Translations under genes and position numbers: made by a program | Source: JABCYV01 sp963729325 | GTDB lineage: Bacteria > Acidobacteriota > Terriglobia > Terriglobales > Acidobacteriaceae | DNA: 64,000 nt | Assembly: GCA_963729325.1 (NCBI GenBank) | Contig: CAVSNS010000009.1 | Location: 1 to 64,000 of the forward strand | Direction of reading: 5' to 3' | Notes under the pieces: model-generated | The model's input: only the letters and a program-made list of their open reading frames with translations | Database searches by the model: none | What the model was told of the DNA's origin: nothing | Shown: positions 9,352 through 17,923 of the stretch, in pieces | How the letters are laid out: the number at the start of each line of letters is the position of its first letter | Position numbering within the stretch: position 1 is the stretch's first letter

Positions 9352-10683
9352 CTAGTGAGGACGTTCCTCGCGGCCATTGGGTGGATGAACTTGTTTCTCC
9401 GGCCGAGGAGGGCTTTGCGCATGGGCCGTCTCCCTGGGCGCCGCACTCGGACGCGGCATACTCTGCGCACGAGGTTCGCTCTGGGGGTGGGGCACGCTCG
9501 ATGGATGAGGAGTACTCGACGGGCGAGACGCCGCTTGGGTATGAGGCGTACTCGACGGATGAGGAGTATTCGGCGGACGAGACGCCGCTTGGGTGTGAGG
9601 CGTACTCGATGGATGAGGAGTGCTCGACGGGCGAGATGCCGCTTGGGTATGAGGCGTACTCGACGGATGAGGAGTACTCGGTGGACGAGACGCCGCCTTG
9701 GTGCGAGGCGCACTCTCCGAACGAGAACTACTCGCACGAGACACATTGTGCGCACGGGGCGCGCTCTCCTGACGGTGCACATTCGCTTTAGCAGACTCAG
9801 ATGCACTCGGCGAGCGAGTCATGCTGGGACGACGAACGTTAGCGCCACGCGACGCAATCTCGCGGTGAGCAGCCTTGTTTTCCGTACTATTTCCTGGCCG
9901 CGGAACCGAGTTGTTGGTCCGTGGGGTAGCCGCAGCGCGTTCGGGGGCAGATTTATGAGGCGCTCCCGCTCGGCTGCCCTTTACCACTGCGCTGCCGCGA
10001 AATTCTCCCGGCTTGGGAGTTGCAGTTACTGCCGGTCGGCCGTGATTCACGGACGCGAGTTGCTCGCGGTTGGCTCCTGCGGCATGCTCATGCCGGGCCT
10101 GCATGGCGGTTGGCTGGATGTGGTGTTCACGTGCCGCCATCTGTTCTGCAGCAGTCGGCCTGGCAGTGATTCCGCCGGTGCCTCCGTTAAAGCTGACGCG
10201 GTTCACGCTGGTGTTGTTGATTACTGTCCTGTTGTAAACATTGTGAATGTTGGTGATGTTCACATTGTTCACTGTACGGTTGTAGTAGAAGGCGCCGTGG
10301 TTCCAGTATCCGCCCTCATAGCCGATACCCCCATAGCCGAAGCCGTAATTGATGCCGCCATAGAAACCGACATGCGGCCCCCAGTAGCCGGCGTTCCAGA
10401 CATACAAGCCTTCACTCCAACCCCAATAGCCAGGGGTCCAGAGAAAACCTACTTCGGGAGCCAGCACCCAGGTACCCGGCACCCAGTAATAGCCATCCTC
10501 GCCGTAGGCCCAGTAACCTGGCGTCCAAATATAGCCCTCGCCTGGGCATATAGGCTGCACGTAGACCGGCAGCACCGGCGGAGCAACCGTGACAGACACG
10601 AAAACGCCGGCGAACGATGCGGCCGGCAGGGCCAACATCACGAGTGCAAGAAACAACAAACGAATAGAGCGGCTGATATGCAT
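9352..10683 (-). CDS. secreted YXWGXW-repeat protein with Ser/Pro/Thr-rich repeat tail
   Basis: The chosen ATG at 10683 has GGAGGAG six bases upstream and opens a clean signal peptide (RSIRLLFLALVMLALPAASFAG); the ATG at 10707 lacks this. After the signal come four to five aromatic repeats of the YXWGXW kind (YIWTPGYWAYGEDGYYW, FLWTPGYWGW, YVWNAGYWGP), then a Gly/Tyr/Asn-rich section and a long low-complexity tail of Pro, Ser, Thr, His and Arg containing an 18-residue unit repeated four times. Mature protein is about 420 aa, basic and probably extended. The function of this family, common in soil Acidobacteria and Proteobacteria, is unknown; surface or cell-wall association is an inference. 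Confidence 0.8.
   Translation of the reverse strand: MHISRSIRLLFLALVMLALPAASFAGVFVSVTVAPPVLPVYVQPICPGEGYIWTPGYWAYGEDGYYWVPGTWVLAPEVGFLWTPGYWGWSEGLYVWNAGYWGPHVGFYGGINYGFGYGGIGYEGGYWNHGAFYYNRTVNNVNITNIHNVYNRTVINNTSVNRVSFNGGTGGITARPTAAEQMAAREHHIQPTAMQARHEHAAGANREQLASVNHGRPAVTATPKPGEFRGSAVVKGSRAGAPHKSAPERAAATPRTNNSVPRPGNSTENKAAHREIASRGANVRRPSMTRSPSASESAKANVHRQESAPRAHNVSRASSSRSESAPRTKAASRPPSTPHPSSTPHTQAASRPSSTPHPSSTPHTQAASRPPNTPHPSSTPHTQAASRPSSTPHPSSVPHPQSEPRAQSMPRPSAAPRETAHAQSPPRPEKQVHPPNGREERPH
9501..9716. repeat. four 54-bp tandem repeats inside the YXWGXW gene
   Basis: Four consecutive 54-base units start at 9501, 9555, 9609 and 9663. Each begins with GGATGAGGAGT-type sequence shortly after its start and ends with the GCGTACTCG type. 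Most changes between copies are single transitions. The unit equals 18 codons, so copy-number change keeps the minus-strand frame open. Confidence 0.9.
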
Positions 10684-11033
10684 CGCGCTCTCCTCCTCCC
10701 CGACCATCCTTCGCTTGCCCGATGCTACTTTGCCGCCACGGGTTGCGCGGATGAAGGGCGAAAGTTTCGGCCCAAAACGTCCAGGCCTGACTTTGAAATC
10801 TTTGTCCTGTATACAAACTCAGATCTTGGGAATATGTTGCTCCGCGAAGAGTTGCATAAGGATTCACCATAGTTCTCGGCGCGAGAAGAAATAAATTGTG
10901 ATATCAGGCAACGCTTTTTCTGCCGGGCTTTACGCGAAGTGGCGGGCAGTAGGCTTTCTATGCGTGACGAAAAATGCATCGTGTCGATGCTTCCTTTGCG
11001 TCCCACTCTCTGTGATAGATTTGATTTTCCGCT
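10684..11033. other. 350-bp divergent intergenic region, nothing specific
   Basis: This region separates the minus-strand YXWGXW gene from plus-strand tldD and must hold both promoters. I see no hairpin, repeat or conserved short frame in it. Confidence 0.4.
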
Positions 11034-12500
11034 ATGAAACACATCGCTGATTGGGCTCTGAATACCGCTATGATTCGCGGGGCTTCCTATGCGGACGCGC
11101 GCATTGGTGACGAGCGCAGCCGGGCGCTATCAACCAAGAACGGCAAAGTCAGCAGCGCGTCGGATTCGGAATCGCGGGGTATCGGTGTACGCGTCATTGC
11201 AGATGGGACATGGGGTTATGCGGCCTCTGACGATCTGAGCCAGGTTGCCGTCGAGTCCACGGCAGCGCGCGCGGTGGAGATTGCCAAGGCGTCGTCGCGA
11301 GTGAAGCAGCACGATATTAAGCTCTCCCCAGAAAAGGCGGTCAGCGCCGACTGGACCACCCCTATCCAGATTGATCCTTTCACTACTTCGGTGGAGCAAA
11401 ACATCGATCTGCTACTCAAGATCGATTCTGGACTACGGTCGGTCGCGGGCGTCACCCTGGCCGAAGCCAATATGAATTTTCACCGCGAGGAGCAGTGGTT
11501 TGTCTCGTCCGAAGGCGCCAACATTCATCAGACGAAATACACCACTGGCGCTGGCTACGCGGCGTACGCATTTGCAGGCAGTGAAATTCAGAAGCGATCG
11601 TATCCGAACTCTTTCGGTGGGCAGTGGCAGAACAAAGGATACGAACTGGTTGAAGAGTTGAAGTTAATAGAAAACGCCCGCCGCGTCGGCGAAGAGGCGG
11701 TCGCCTTGCTGAAGGCGGACCGATGTCCGGAAGGCGTCTTCAACATTATTCTGGACGGCTCCCAGCTCGGACTGCAGATTCACGAGTCGGTTGGACACCC
11801 GATTGAACTTGACCGCGTGCTTGGCATGGAAGCGAATTTTGCCGGAACGTCGTTCCTCACCCTCGACAAGTTGCGCAAGCTGCGTTATGGCAGCGATCTG
11901 GTCAACATTGTCGCCGACGCGCGCCAGGAGCACGGGCCCGGGCTTGGGACTTTTGGATTCGACGACGAAGGCGTGCCAGCGCAATGCACGCCGATCATTA
12001 CGAATGGTTTATTCACCGGGTATCTCAGTTCGCGGGAGACGGCTCACACTATCGGCGCCAATCGTTCGGGTGGAACCCTGCGCGCCGAAGGCTGGAACCG
12101 GCTGCCGATTATCCGCATGACCAACATCAGCATTCTGCCCGGAGACAAGCCGCTGACTCGGGAACAGTTGGTTGCATCAACCGAGAGCGGCATTTACATG
12201 GAGACGAACCGTTCGTGGTCGATTGACGACAAGCGCTACAACTTTCAATTTGGATGCGAGGCAGGTTGGGAGATCAAGAACGGAAAGCGCGTGCGTATGC
12301 TAAAGAACCCCTCTTACAGCGGAATTACCACGGAATTCTGGAATTCGATGGATGCGATCTGCTCGCGCGACGAATGGGTCCTTTGGGGAACGCCGCATTG
12401 TGGCAAGGGACAACCGCAGCAGGTCATGGGAACAGGGCACGGAGCGGCGCCGGCGAGCTTTCGGAAGATTAAGGTAGGCAGTGCGTATAAAGGAAATTAG
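11034..12500 (+). CDS. tldD: TldD-family metalloprotease subunit
   Basis: This 488-residue protein matches TldD of the TldD/TldE (PmbA) complex. The zinc site is the family HExxxH form in HESVGHPIELDR near residue 252-257, and the C-terminal part carries GTSFLTLDKL and a glycine-rich closing region. TldD/E heterodimers cut unfolded peptides threaded into their cavity; in E. coli they mature microcin B17 and the antitoxin CcdA. The partner subunit follows after 153 bp containing a hairpin element. No peptide-toxin or antitoxin gene is visible next to the pair, so a housekeeping peptidase role is more likely. Confidence 0.9.
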   Translation: MKHIADWALNTAMIRGASYADARIGDERSRALSTKNGKVSSASDSESRGIGVRVIADGTWGYAASDDLSQVAVESTAARAVEIAKASSRVKQHDIKLSPEKAVSADWTTPIQIDPFTTSVEQNIDLLLKIDSGLRSVAGVTLAEANMNFHREEQWFVSSEGANIHQTKYTTGAGYAAYAFAGSEIQKRSYPNSFGGQWQNKGYELVEELKLIENARRVGEEAVALLKADRCPEGVFNIILDGSQLGLQIHESVGHPIELDRVLGMEANFAGTSFLTLDKLRKLRYGSDLVNIVADARQEHGPGLGTFGFDDEGVPAQCTPIITNGLFTGYLSSRETAHTIGANRSGGTLRAEGWNRLPIIRMTNISILPGDKPLTREQLVASTESGIYMETNRSWSIDDKRYNFQFGCEAGWEIKNGKRVRMLKNPSYSGITTEFWNSMDAICSRDEWVLWGTPHCGKGQPQQVMGTGHGAAPASFRKIKVGSAYKGN

Positions 12501-12566
12501 ACCCTTTGGATTCCTCCTTCGTTCCCTAAGAGCACGAAGGGAGACTCACCGAAAGCGAAAGACCAG

Positions 12567-12624
12567 GTCCTTCGACTCGTTTCCGGTTCGCATAGCGAAC
12601 CGGAAAGCTACGCTCAGGATGACA
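12567..12624. repeat. dispersed hairpin element between the two Tld genes
   Basis: A perfect 12-bp stem (TTTCCGGTTCGC at 12580-12591 pairing with 12595-12606, loop ATA) is framed by GTCCTTCGACTCG on the left and CGCTCAGGATGACA on the right, which are themselves partly complementary. The frame sequence is a commonly seen REP-like arm in environmental bacteria. No T-tract follows, so termination is not its evident role. Confidence 0.65.
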
Positions 12625-12653
12625 AGATTTTAGAGTTCAGTTACCAGTGCTAC

Positions 12654-14045
12654 ATGCTAAACAAGGAAACCGCTGGCGACCTCTTCGAACGCATCACGAA
12701 GTACTCGACTGCCGATGAAGTCGAAGTACTCTTCTTCGGCGGTAAGAGTGCGCTCACACGCTTTGCCAACAACACTATTCATCAGAATGTTGCGGAAGAA
12801 AACTACGGCGTCTCGGTGCGTACGGCATTCGGTCAAAAGACGGCACGGGCGACAACTAATAAGTTCGACGATGAGAGCCTGAAGCGAGTAGTTCAGGCAT
12901 CGGAGAATCTCGCAAAGGTCCAGCATCCGGATGCGGATTTGTTGCCGGTACCGGCAGGCTTACCGGGCGAGCGTGTCCGTGCCACAACAGCGATTCCCAG
13001 CCGACACTTTGAACTGACTGCGGCGACAACTCCGGAGCAGCGGGCTGAAGCGGTGAAGCAGATCGTGGCCGTGGCGGCCAAGCACAATCTCACCACCGCC
13101 GGAATCTTCTCAACAGCGGAATCGCTAGAAGGAATTTTCAATTCGCGTGGACTCGCGCAATGGCATACGCAGACTTCGTCGGAAATCTCGATCACTATGT
13201 TGGGCAGCAATTCATCGGGCTGGCAGAAAGCCAACTCACCAAGTGTCGCGAATCTTGATCCGCTGAAACTGGCCGATATTGCGGCACAGAAAGCACTCGA
13301 GTCGGCCAGCCCACTCGAGATTCCCGCCGGAAAGTATACGGTCATTCTGGAGCCAGCTGCAGTGCTCGATCTGGTCGGGTTCATGTTTTTGGATTTTGGA
13401 GGGTTGGCGATTCTCGATCAGCGGTCCTTCTTAAATAACCGGGTTGGAGCAAAACTCTTCGGCGAAAATATCAATATCTGGGATGACGTCTCTCATCCGC
13501 AACAGTCGGGCGCACCCTTTGATGGTGAGGGCATACCTCGTCAACGTGTGCACTTGGTTGAGAACGGAGTGGTGGCGCGTCTGGTTTACGCTCGTGCCAC
13601 GGCGGAGAAAATGAAAAAGTCGGAATACAAAGAGAAAGTTGGTCTGATTGAACCGACCGGCCACGGTTTCCCTGTTCCCAACGAAATGGGAGAAGCTCCC
13701 ATGAACATTGTTTTCGACGCCTCCAAAGAGCCGAAGACCGTCGACCAAATGATTGCCGGAACCGAACGCGGAATTCTGGTCACGCGCTTATGGTATATCC
13801 GTGAAGTGGATCCTTACGAAAAGATTCTCACCGGCATGACCCGTGATGGCACTTTCCTGGTGGAAAATGGAACAATTCGTCATGGCGTGCTCAACTTCCG
13901 CTTCAACCAGAGCCTGATTCACATGCTTTCGAACGTGGGAGAGATGGGAACTCCGGTCCGGGCCAGCGGCGAAGAATCATTCGATATGGTGGTTCCAGCG
14001 ATGAAGGTTCAGGATTTTAATTTCACCGAAGTGACCAAGTTCTGA
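12654..14045 (+). CDS. pmbA: TldE/PmbA-family subunit, partner of TldD
   Basis: The 463-residue protein shares the TldD/PmbA architecture (N-terminal GGKSALTRFANNTIHQN, central LEPAAVLDLVGF, C-terminal GEMGTPVRASGEESFDM) but lacks the HExxxH zinc site at the equivalent position, as expected for the non-catalytic TldE/PmbA subunit. It should pair with the tldD product upstream to form the protease. The start lies shortly after the hairpin element; no strong ribosome site is visible, which may point to a weakly translated or coupled gene. Cytoplasmic, no signal peptide. Confidence 0.88.
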   Translation: MLNKETAGDLFERITKYSTADEVEVLFFGGKSALTRFANNTIHQNVAEENYGVSVRTAFGQKTARATTNKFDDESLKRVVQASENLAKVQHPDADLLPVPAGLPGERVRATTAIPSRHFELTAATTPEQRAEAVKQIVAVAAKHNLTTAGIFSTAESLEGIFNSRGLAQWHTQTSSEISITMLGSNSSGWQKANSPSVANLDPLKLADIAAQKALESASPLEIPAGKYTVILEPAAVLDLVGFMFLDFGGLAILDQRSFLNNRVGAKLFGENINIWDDVSHPQQSGAPFDGEGIPRQRVHLVENGVVARLVYARATAEKMKKSEYKEKVGLIEPTGHGFPVPNEMGEAPMNIVFDASKEPKTVDQMIAGTERGILVTRLWYIREVDPYEKILTGMTRDGTFLVENGTIRHGVLNFRFNQSLIHMLSNVGEMGTPVRASGEESFDMVVPAMKVQDFNFTEVTKF

Positions 14046-14114
14046 GTGCCGCAATGGCTAGCACCGGAAGCCGATGAAACGGTGGCGGCCTTAGGGCATC
14101 AGCAATTCGCTCTT

Positions 14115-14726
14115 CTATCGCTTGATCGTCAGCGCCAGAACTCCGGTTACTCTTCCCCAATCGTCACTTTGCCTATTGAAGGAGACATATCTCCTCTGAT
14201 CCGAGAAGCGGGTATCAACCAGCAACAACGTCCTGATTACGTGTACGTTCGTGCCGCTGTAATATTTGTACTCGTCGAATACGGCTCCGTACATAACGTA
14301 CAAGCGGCCATTCCAAAGCATTAACAACGGACATTGCGCCATCAGGGAACTTATGATGCCTTCCGGATTTACCGATGCTGCCGGCCAATATTGCTCCTCG
14401 ACGAGAATTGGCAGCCCGCTGCTCAGGTAGTACTTGCCGCGAAGTTTCTCGCCTAGTTCCTTCAGAGACAACTTCCCAGCAGAAGCGACCTGATCTTCCA
14501 GCGCTGAGTTTCGATCGCAACAGACATTTCGATCCATCACGGCTGCTGCCACCGATGCCGCAAGGGTGGCCGATTCGCTTGTCGAGGCTGCAACCACAGA
14601 AGGCAAAGCCGCAACTCGCACTTCCTGATTTGGATGGAATACGTAGCTGTCGCCATCAGTCTGGCTGTGAGCGCTCATCCAGCAGGAAACTAGGATCAGC
14701 AGCGGAGTGGATAGGCGAAGGTGCAA
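14115..14726 (-). CDS. secreted protein of unknown function
   Basis: The 203-residue protein begins with a signal peptide (LSTPLLILVSCWMSAHSQ) and then shows no domain I can name. Visible features are a run of small residues (AASTSESATLAASVAAAVMDRNVCC), two adjacent cysteines, and a C-terminal half rich in beta-forming residues (NGRLYVMYGAVFDEYKYYSG). It is convergent with pmbA, leaving 69 bases between the stop codons. I believe it is coding because of the signal peptide and a consistent frame without competing frames of better quality. Periplasmic or secreted location is inferred. Confidence 0.6.
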   Translation of the reverse strand: MHLRLSTPLLILVSCWMSAHSQTDGDSYVFHPNQEVRVAALPSVVAASTSESATLAASVAAAVMDRNVCCDRNSALEDQVASAGKLSLKELGEKLRGKYYLSSGLPILVEEQYWPAASVNPEGIISSLMAQCPLLMLWNGRLYVMYGAVFDEYKYYSGTNVHVIRTLLLVDTRFSDQRRYVSFNRQSDDWGRVTGVLALTIKR

Positions 14727-15018
14727 AGTGAATCGCGTGGCCTGCCTCCATGGCTGACTTCCCGTCAGTATACCTGCGAAAAAACTCGGGTGTCGGTGAC
14801 CAATACCACTGTTCTATCGACACGATGCTACTGCACACTTTGATCGCATTGTCCTTGCGACCATCGAAGACTCGCTCTTGTTGCCTCGCTTTTTTAGCCC
14901 TGAGACGTGCAAGCTCTGAATCTAGCGACAACTGCCTCATTCTCAAGGCTTTATCCCTACTAGTTCCATGACTTCGGTAACTTTTCCAGGCTGATTCCGG
15001 GGTGTAAGCTGCGGCCTA

Positions 15019-15450
15019 ATGTCGAACCATGGGCGATCCGACGAGGACGCGAGTGCGGGTGCGGATCCCGAGGTTCGGAAAGAAGGCTCGTCGTTGGTGT
15101 CACAGGAACCAGTAAAAGCAGAAGCGGGAAAGAAAACCGGCCGGCGTTATCCCGACATGCAGAGCGCGGTTCGCTTTCCCATCAAGCTACCGGTTGCGGT
15201 GAAGTTGCAGTCTGGCGACAGCCCGGCGGAAACGCAGAATATTTCCGCTAACGGCGTTCTGTTTCAGGTGGAGTCAGAAATGCCGGTGGGCTCGCTGGTG
15301 GATTTCACCATCTCGTTGCCAGCCGATGTGGTTGGGGCTGAGGCCGATGTGCAGCTCGACTGCCGCGGCCGCGTGGTGCGAAATTACGAAGAAGATGGCC
15401 GCCGCGGAGTAGGGGTGGTTATCGATGAGTATCGGTTTGAACGTCGCTGA
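15019..15450 (+). CDS. PilZ-domain protein
   Basis: This 143-residue protein consists of a charged N-terminal tail of about 45 residues and a PilZ beta-barrel (RFPIKLPVAVKL, TQNISANGVLFQVES, GSLVDFTISLP, CRGRVVRNYEEDGRRGVGVVIDEYRF). The D/NxSxxG motif is present as NISANG. The N-terminal RxxxR arginine pair needed for c-di-GMP is only partly recognisable (GRRYPDMQSAVRFP). It sits 18 bases before the LuxR-type regulator and the two are likely co-transcribed, suggesting a joint role in signal-dependent control. Confidence 0.85.
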   Translation: MSNHGRSDEDASAGADPEVRKEGSSLVSQEPVKAEAGKKTGRRYPDMQSAVRFPIKLPVAVKLQSGDSPAETQNISANGVLFQVESEMPVGSLVDFTISLPADVVGAEADVQLDCRGRVVRNYEEDGRRGVGVVIDEYRFERR

Positions 15451-15468
15451 AGGGTTCGAAGGAAACTG

Positions 15469-16284
15469 ATGGCAAGCATTCCAGTCAGCGTGCAGGGGCA
15501 AGATAACGTGGGACAGCCGCAGGAGAGCAATGGCGACGGCCGGTTCATTCGTGTGATCGTAGCTGACACGCAAGCCATCTTCCGCGCCGGATTGCGCAAG
15601 ATTTTTGCCCTGGAAGACGACATCCGGGTCGTAGGCCAGTCTGAGACCTTGGACCAAACCATCTCTGCCGCCAAGAAATTTACAGCCGACATCCTGATTT
15701 TTGAAGCCGCCCTGTCCCCGAATCCCGCTGATGTGGTTTCCGAACTGCTGCGGCAGTCTTCTAACCTTCGTTTGGTAGTCGTCACCGAGCAACCCGAACA
15801 GGAGCTAACGCTCGAACTTTTTCGCCGCGGCGCGCACGGAATCGTCTCGCGTGAAGTTGAACCCGAGCTGCTGGTCGATTGTTTACGCAAAGTATCGCAG
15901 GGCGAACCTTGGCTCGATGGCAAAGGCATCCAGTGGGTGCTCGAAGCCTATCGCTCAACCGGCGGAAGGCCAACCTCGTCCCGTCCTAAGGTACAGTTGA
16001 CTCCGAAGGAGTCGTTGATTGTGTCCTGCGTCACGCAGGGCATGAAGAACAAGGAAATTGCGCTGCGAGTTGGCACCACCGAGCAAGTGGTGAAGAACTA
16101 TTTGCGAAAAGTCTATGACAAGCTGGGCGTCGCTGATCGACTCGAGCTGGCACTATTCTGCCTGCACAATCGGGTGTTGGACGGAGCCATCAAAGTCCCT
16201 GCCCCGCCGCAGCCCTCTCCTGGAAACGGTAGCGCGACCGTGGCTTTGCCAGCAAGCGCTCAGGGCACCGAGAAACTCTCCTAG
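15469..16284 (+). CDS. NarL/LuxR-type response regulator with degenerate receiver
   Basis: The 271-residue protein has a receiver-like domain (residues about 25-140) and a LuxR-type HTH (LTPKESLIVSCVTQGMKNKEIALRVGTTEQVVKNYLRKVYDKLGV, about 180-225), with a 30-residue Pro-rich tail. In the receiver, the acidic pair is reduced to VADTQAIF, the phospho-acceptor Asp is Glu (ADILIFEAAL) and the conserved Lys is Arg (GIVSREVEP). Glu at the acceptor position can mimic phosphorylation, so the protein may be constitutively active or controlled otherwise. Ribosome site GAAGGAAA precedes ATG. It forms an operon with the PilZ gene upstream; no kinase is adjacent. Confidence 0.85.
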   Translation: MASIPVSVQGQDNVGQPQESNGDGRFIRVIVADTQAIFRAGLRKIFALEDDIRVVGQSETLDQTISAAKKFTADILIFEAALSPNPADVVSELLRQSSNLRLVVVTEQPEQELTLELFRRGAHGIVSREVEPELLVDCLRKVSQGEPWLDGKGIQWVLEAYRSTGGRPTSSRPKVQLTPKESLIVSCVTQGMKNKEIALRVGTTEQVVKNYLRKVYDKLGVADRLELALFCLHNRVLDGAIKVPAPPQPSPGNGSATVALPASAQGTEKLS

Positions 16285-16530
16285 CCGTCACTTCGAGTTC
16301 CGATCATTGTCATTCGTCTTTGTCTTGCTGCCAGTCTCAGTGCCTATGGGAAGATCGTTGGGAAGATACAGAGGCGGGATCAGGCCTCGCTACCGGCGGA
16401 CTGATCAAGTTGCGGTTCCACACTCCAGGCCATAAAATCGAAGCGGAAATAGTCGGGCGCGATTGTTCAGTTGATGTCGCTACCCACGAAAGCTTCCTGA
16501 CTCGTTCCCCCGTGACGACCAAGTTCTCGC

Positions 16531-16620
16531 GGAGAGATGGCCGAGTGGCTGAAGGCGCACGCTTGGAAAGCGTGTTTACTCGAAAGGGTAACGTGGGTTC
16601 GAATCCCACTCTCTCCGCCA
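16531..16620 (+). tRNA. tRNA-Ser (anticodon GGA)
   Basis: A 90-base class II tRNA: acceptor GGAGAGA pairs with TCTCTCC, D-arm GCCGAGTGGCTGAAGGC, anticodon loop TTGGAAA giving GGA, a long variable arm (TTTACTCGAAAGGGTAAC), T-arm GTGGG-TTCGAAT-CCCAC, and an encoded CCA end. The 3' end lies 14 bases from an integrase remnant, so it served as an integration site. Confidence 0.97.
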
Positions 16621-16633
16621 TATTTTCAACACC

Positions 16634-16935
16634 TTACAGAGCAACATCACAACAAATCACGACGGCCTTCGGAATGGCCAATCGCACGACCTTCGAGTGA
16701 GCTTGCGCCATCTCGTCGGTCACCACATCGCCGTAGACGTTCAGAGTTGTGCGGATATCCGAATGCCGCATCAACTTCTGCTGGACCGCAATCGCAGTTC
16801 CGACCGCATCCAGCCATGAACGATAGCTGTGCCGAAGTGAGTGCGTCCCAAGTTTCCCGATACCCGCCCGGGTTCCCGCCCTCTGAAACGCCTTCCACAC
16901 CCAAGGGTAGGAAACGCGTTTTTGTGAACACAAGG
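16634..16935 (-). pseudogene. C-terminal remnant of a tRNA-targeting tyrosine integrase
   Basis: The minus-strand frame encodes the last 95 or so residues of a phage/island-type integrase: the catalytic box HSLRHSYRSWLDA, the second histidine in LMRHSDIRTT and the nucleophile tyrosine in LNVYGDVV. The upstream catalytic Arg and the N-terminal domain are missing because the frame is cut at about 16935 by the IS91-like element. A one-base insertion in T5 at 16919-16923 also shifts the last codons before the break (VFTK/KRVSYPW). Its stop lies 14 bases from the tRNA-Ser 3' end, the normal arrangement for an integrated island. It is non-functional as it stands. Confidence 0.85.
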
Positions 16936-16936
16936 G

Positions 16937-16958
16937 CGTTTGAACTAAGCCGCTAGCG
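16937..16958. repeat. left inverted repeat of the IS91-like element
   Basis: The repeat starts CGTTTGAACTAAGCC and ends in the palindrome CGCTAGCG. It matches the reverse complement of 19355-19376 except for one A/G difference at position 11. Confidence 0.85.
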
Positions 16959-17008
16959 CGGCGGACGCTACCGCGTAGTCGTCCCCAGCATTGTTGTGCG
17001 TGTAAGTT

Positions 17009-17923
17009 TTGGGTCACAAGGAGATCACTGTGACCCATCTTCGGAAGCTGATGCTGGACGAGCTCCAGCGTCGCAACTACGCTCAGAACACCGTCCGTGC
17101 TTATATCCACGCCGTAGAGGATTTCGCGAGGTACTTCCACCGTTCGCCCGATCGCCTCGGCCCAGAACATATTCGCGAGTATCAGGTTCACCTGTTTCGC
17201 GACTGCAAGCTCTCGCCAGGAACGATCGAAGGTCGTACCGCTGCTCTGCGTTTTCTCTTCGTCAAGACACTCAGACGGCCGTATCTTCCCGATCACATTC
17301 CGTTTCCCAAGCGTCAGAGGCGGCTGCCCACAGTACTGAGCCAGGAGGAAGTGGCGCGGCTCATTGCTTCCGCGCAGAACCTGATGCACCGCACCATGCT
17401 GATGATGCTGTATGCAACCGGCCTGCGACGCGCTGAACTGTGCCACCTGAAGGTCGGCGATATCGACAGCGAACGCATGGTCATTCGTGTTCGCCAGGGA
17501 AAGGGTGACCGTGACCGCGACGTCCTGTTAACGCCCAAGCTGCTGGACACCCTGCGCGAGTATTGGCGCTGGATGAAGCCGAAGACATACCTGTTCCCTG
17601 GCACCGTCAAAAACTGGCGGGCCGACGTGCCCATCACAGAGAAGATTGTCTGGAAGGCCGTGGCGGAGGCCGCGAAACATGCTGGTGTGAGCAAGCATGT
17701 GTCTCCTCACACGCTCAGGCACAGTTTTGCCACTCACATGCTGGAAGCCGGCGCCGATCTGCGCACGATCCAAGTCCTACTGGGGCATGCCAAGCTCGCC
17801 GACACCACCGTTTACCTGCACTTGTCACGGCGTCATCTGCAGGCGGTTCCCAGTCCACTGGAAGCCATCGCCGTATCCAGCCCTCATGAAGTGAAGCGTT
17901 CCAGGAGGCTGATCAAGCGATGA
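17009..17923 (+). CDS. tyrosine recombinase of the IS91-like element
   Basis: This 304-residue XerC/D-like recombinase has a SAM-like N-terminal DNA-binding domain (to about residue 95) and a complete catalytic domain: Arg140 in ATGLRRAEL, Lys165, HTLRH (His234, Arg237), His260 in LLGHAKL and the nucleophile Tyr269 in TTVYLHLS. Its stop overlaps the transposase start by four bases (ATGA), so the two are translationally coupled. Paired recombinases of this kind accompany a subset of IS91-family elements, but their role in transposition is not well defined. The start near 17009 follows a weak ribosome site; a later start at MLDELQ would remove the first 14 residues. Confidence 0.9.
   Translation: MGHKEITVTHLRKLMLDELQRRNYAQNTVRAYIHAVEDFARYFHRSPDRLGPEHIREYQVHLFRDCKLSPGTIEGRTAALRFLFVKTLRRPYLPDHIPFPKRQRRLPTVLSQEEVARLIASAQNLMHRTMLMMLYATGLRRAELCHLKVGDIDSERMVIRVRQGKGDRDRDVLLTPKLLDTLREYWRWMKPKTYLFPGTVKNWRADVPITEKIVWKAVAEAAKHAGVSKHVSPHTLRHSFATHMLEAGADLRTIQVLLGHAKLADTTVYLHLSRRHLQAVPSPLEAIAVSSPHEVKRSRRLIKR

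Noticed and set aside
9501..9716. Regular repeats that could suggest a CRISPR array
   Set aside because: Units are directly adjacent without spacers and encode an 18-residue protein repeat. No CRISPR array or cas gene was seen in the window.
9205..10872. 555-residue Arg-rich plus-strand frame
   Set aside because: It is antisense to the YXWGXW gene; its biased composition mirrors the repeats of the true gene, and it has no signal peptide or ribosome site.
14656..14946. 96-residue minus-strand frame upstream of the secreted protein
   Set aside because: Overlaps the start of the secreted protein, has no motif or ribosome site, and composition is unremarkable.
16337..16621. 94-residue minus-strand frame beginning MAERVGFEPTLPF
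   Set aside because: This is the well-known false protein produced by reading the reverse strand of a tRNA-Ser gene; the tRNA at 16531-16620 explains it.
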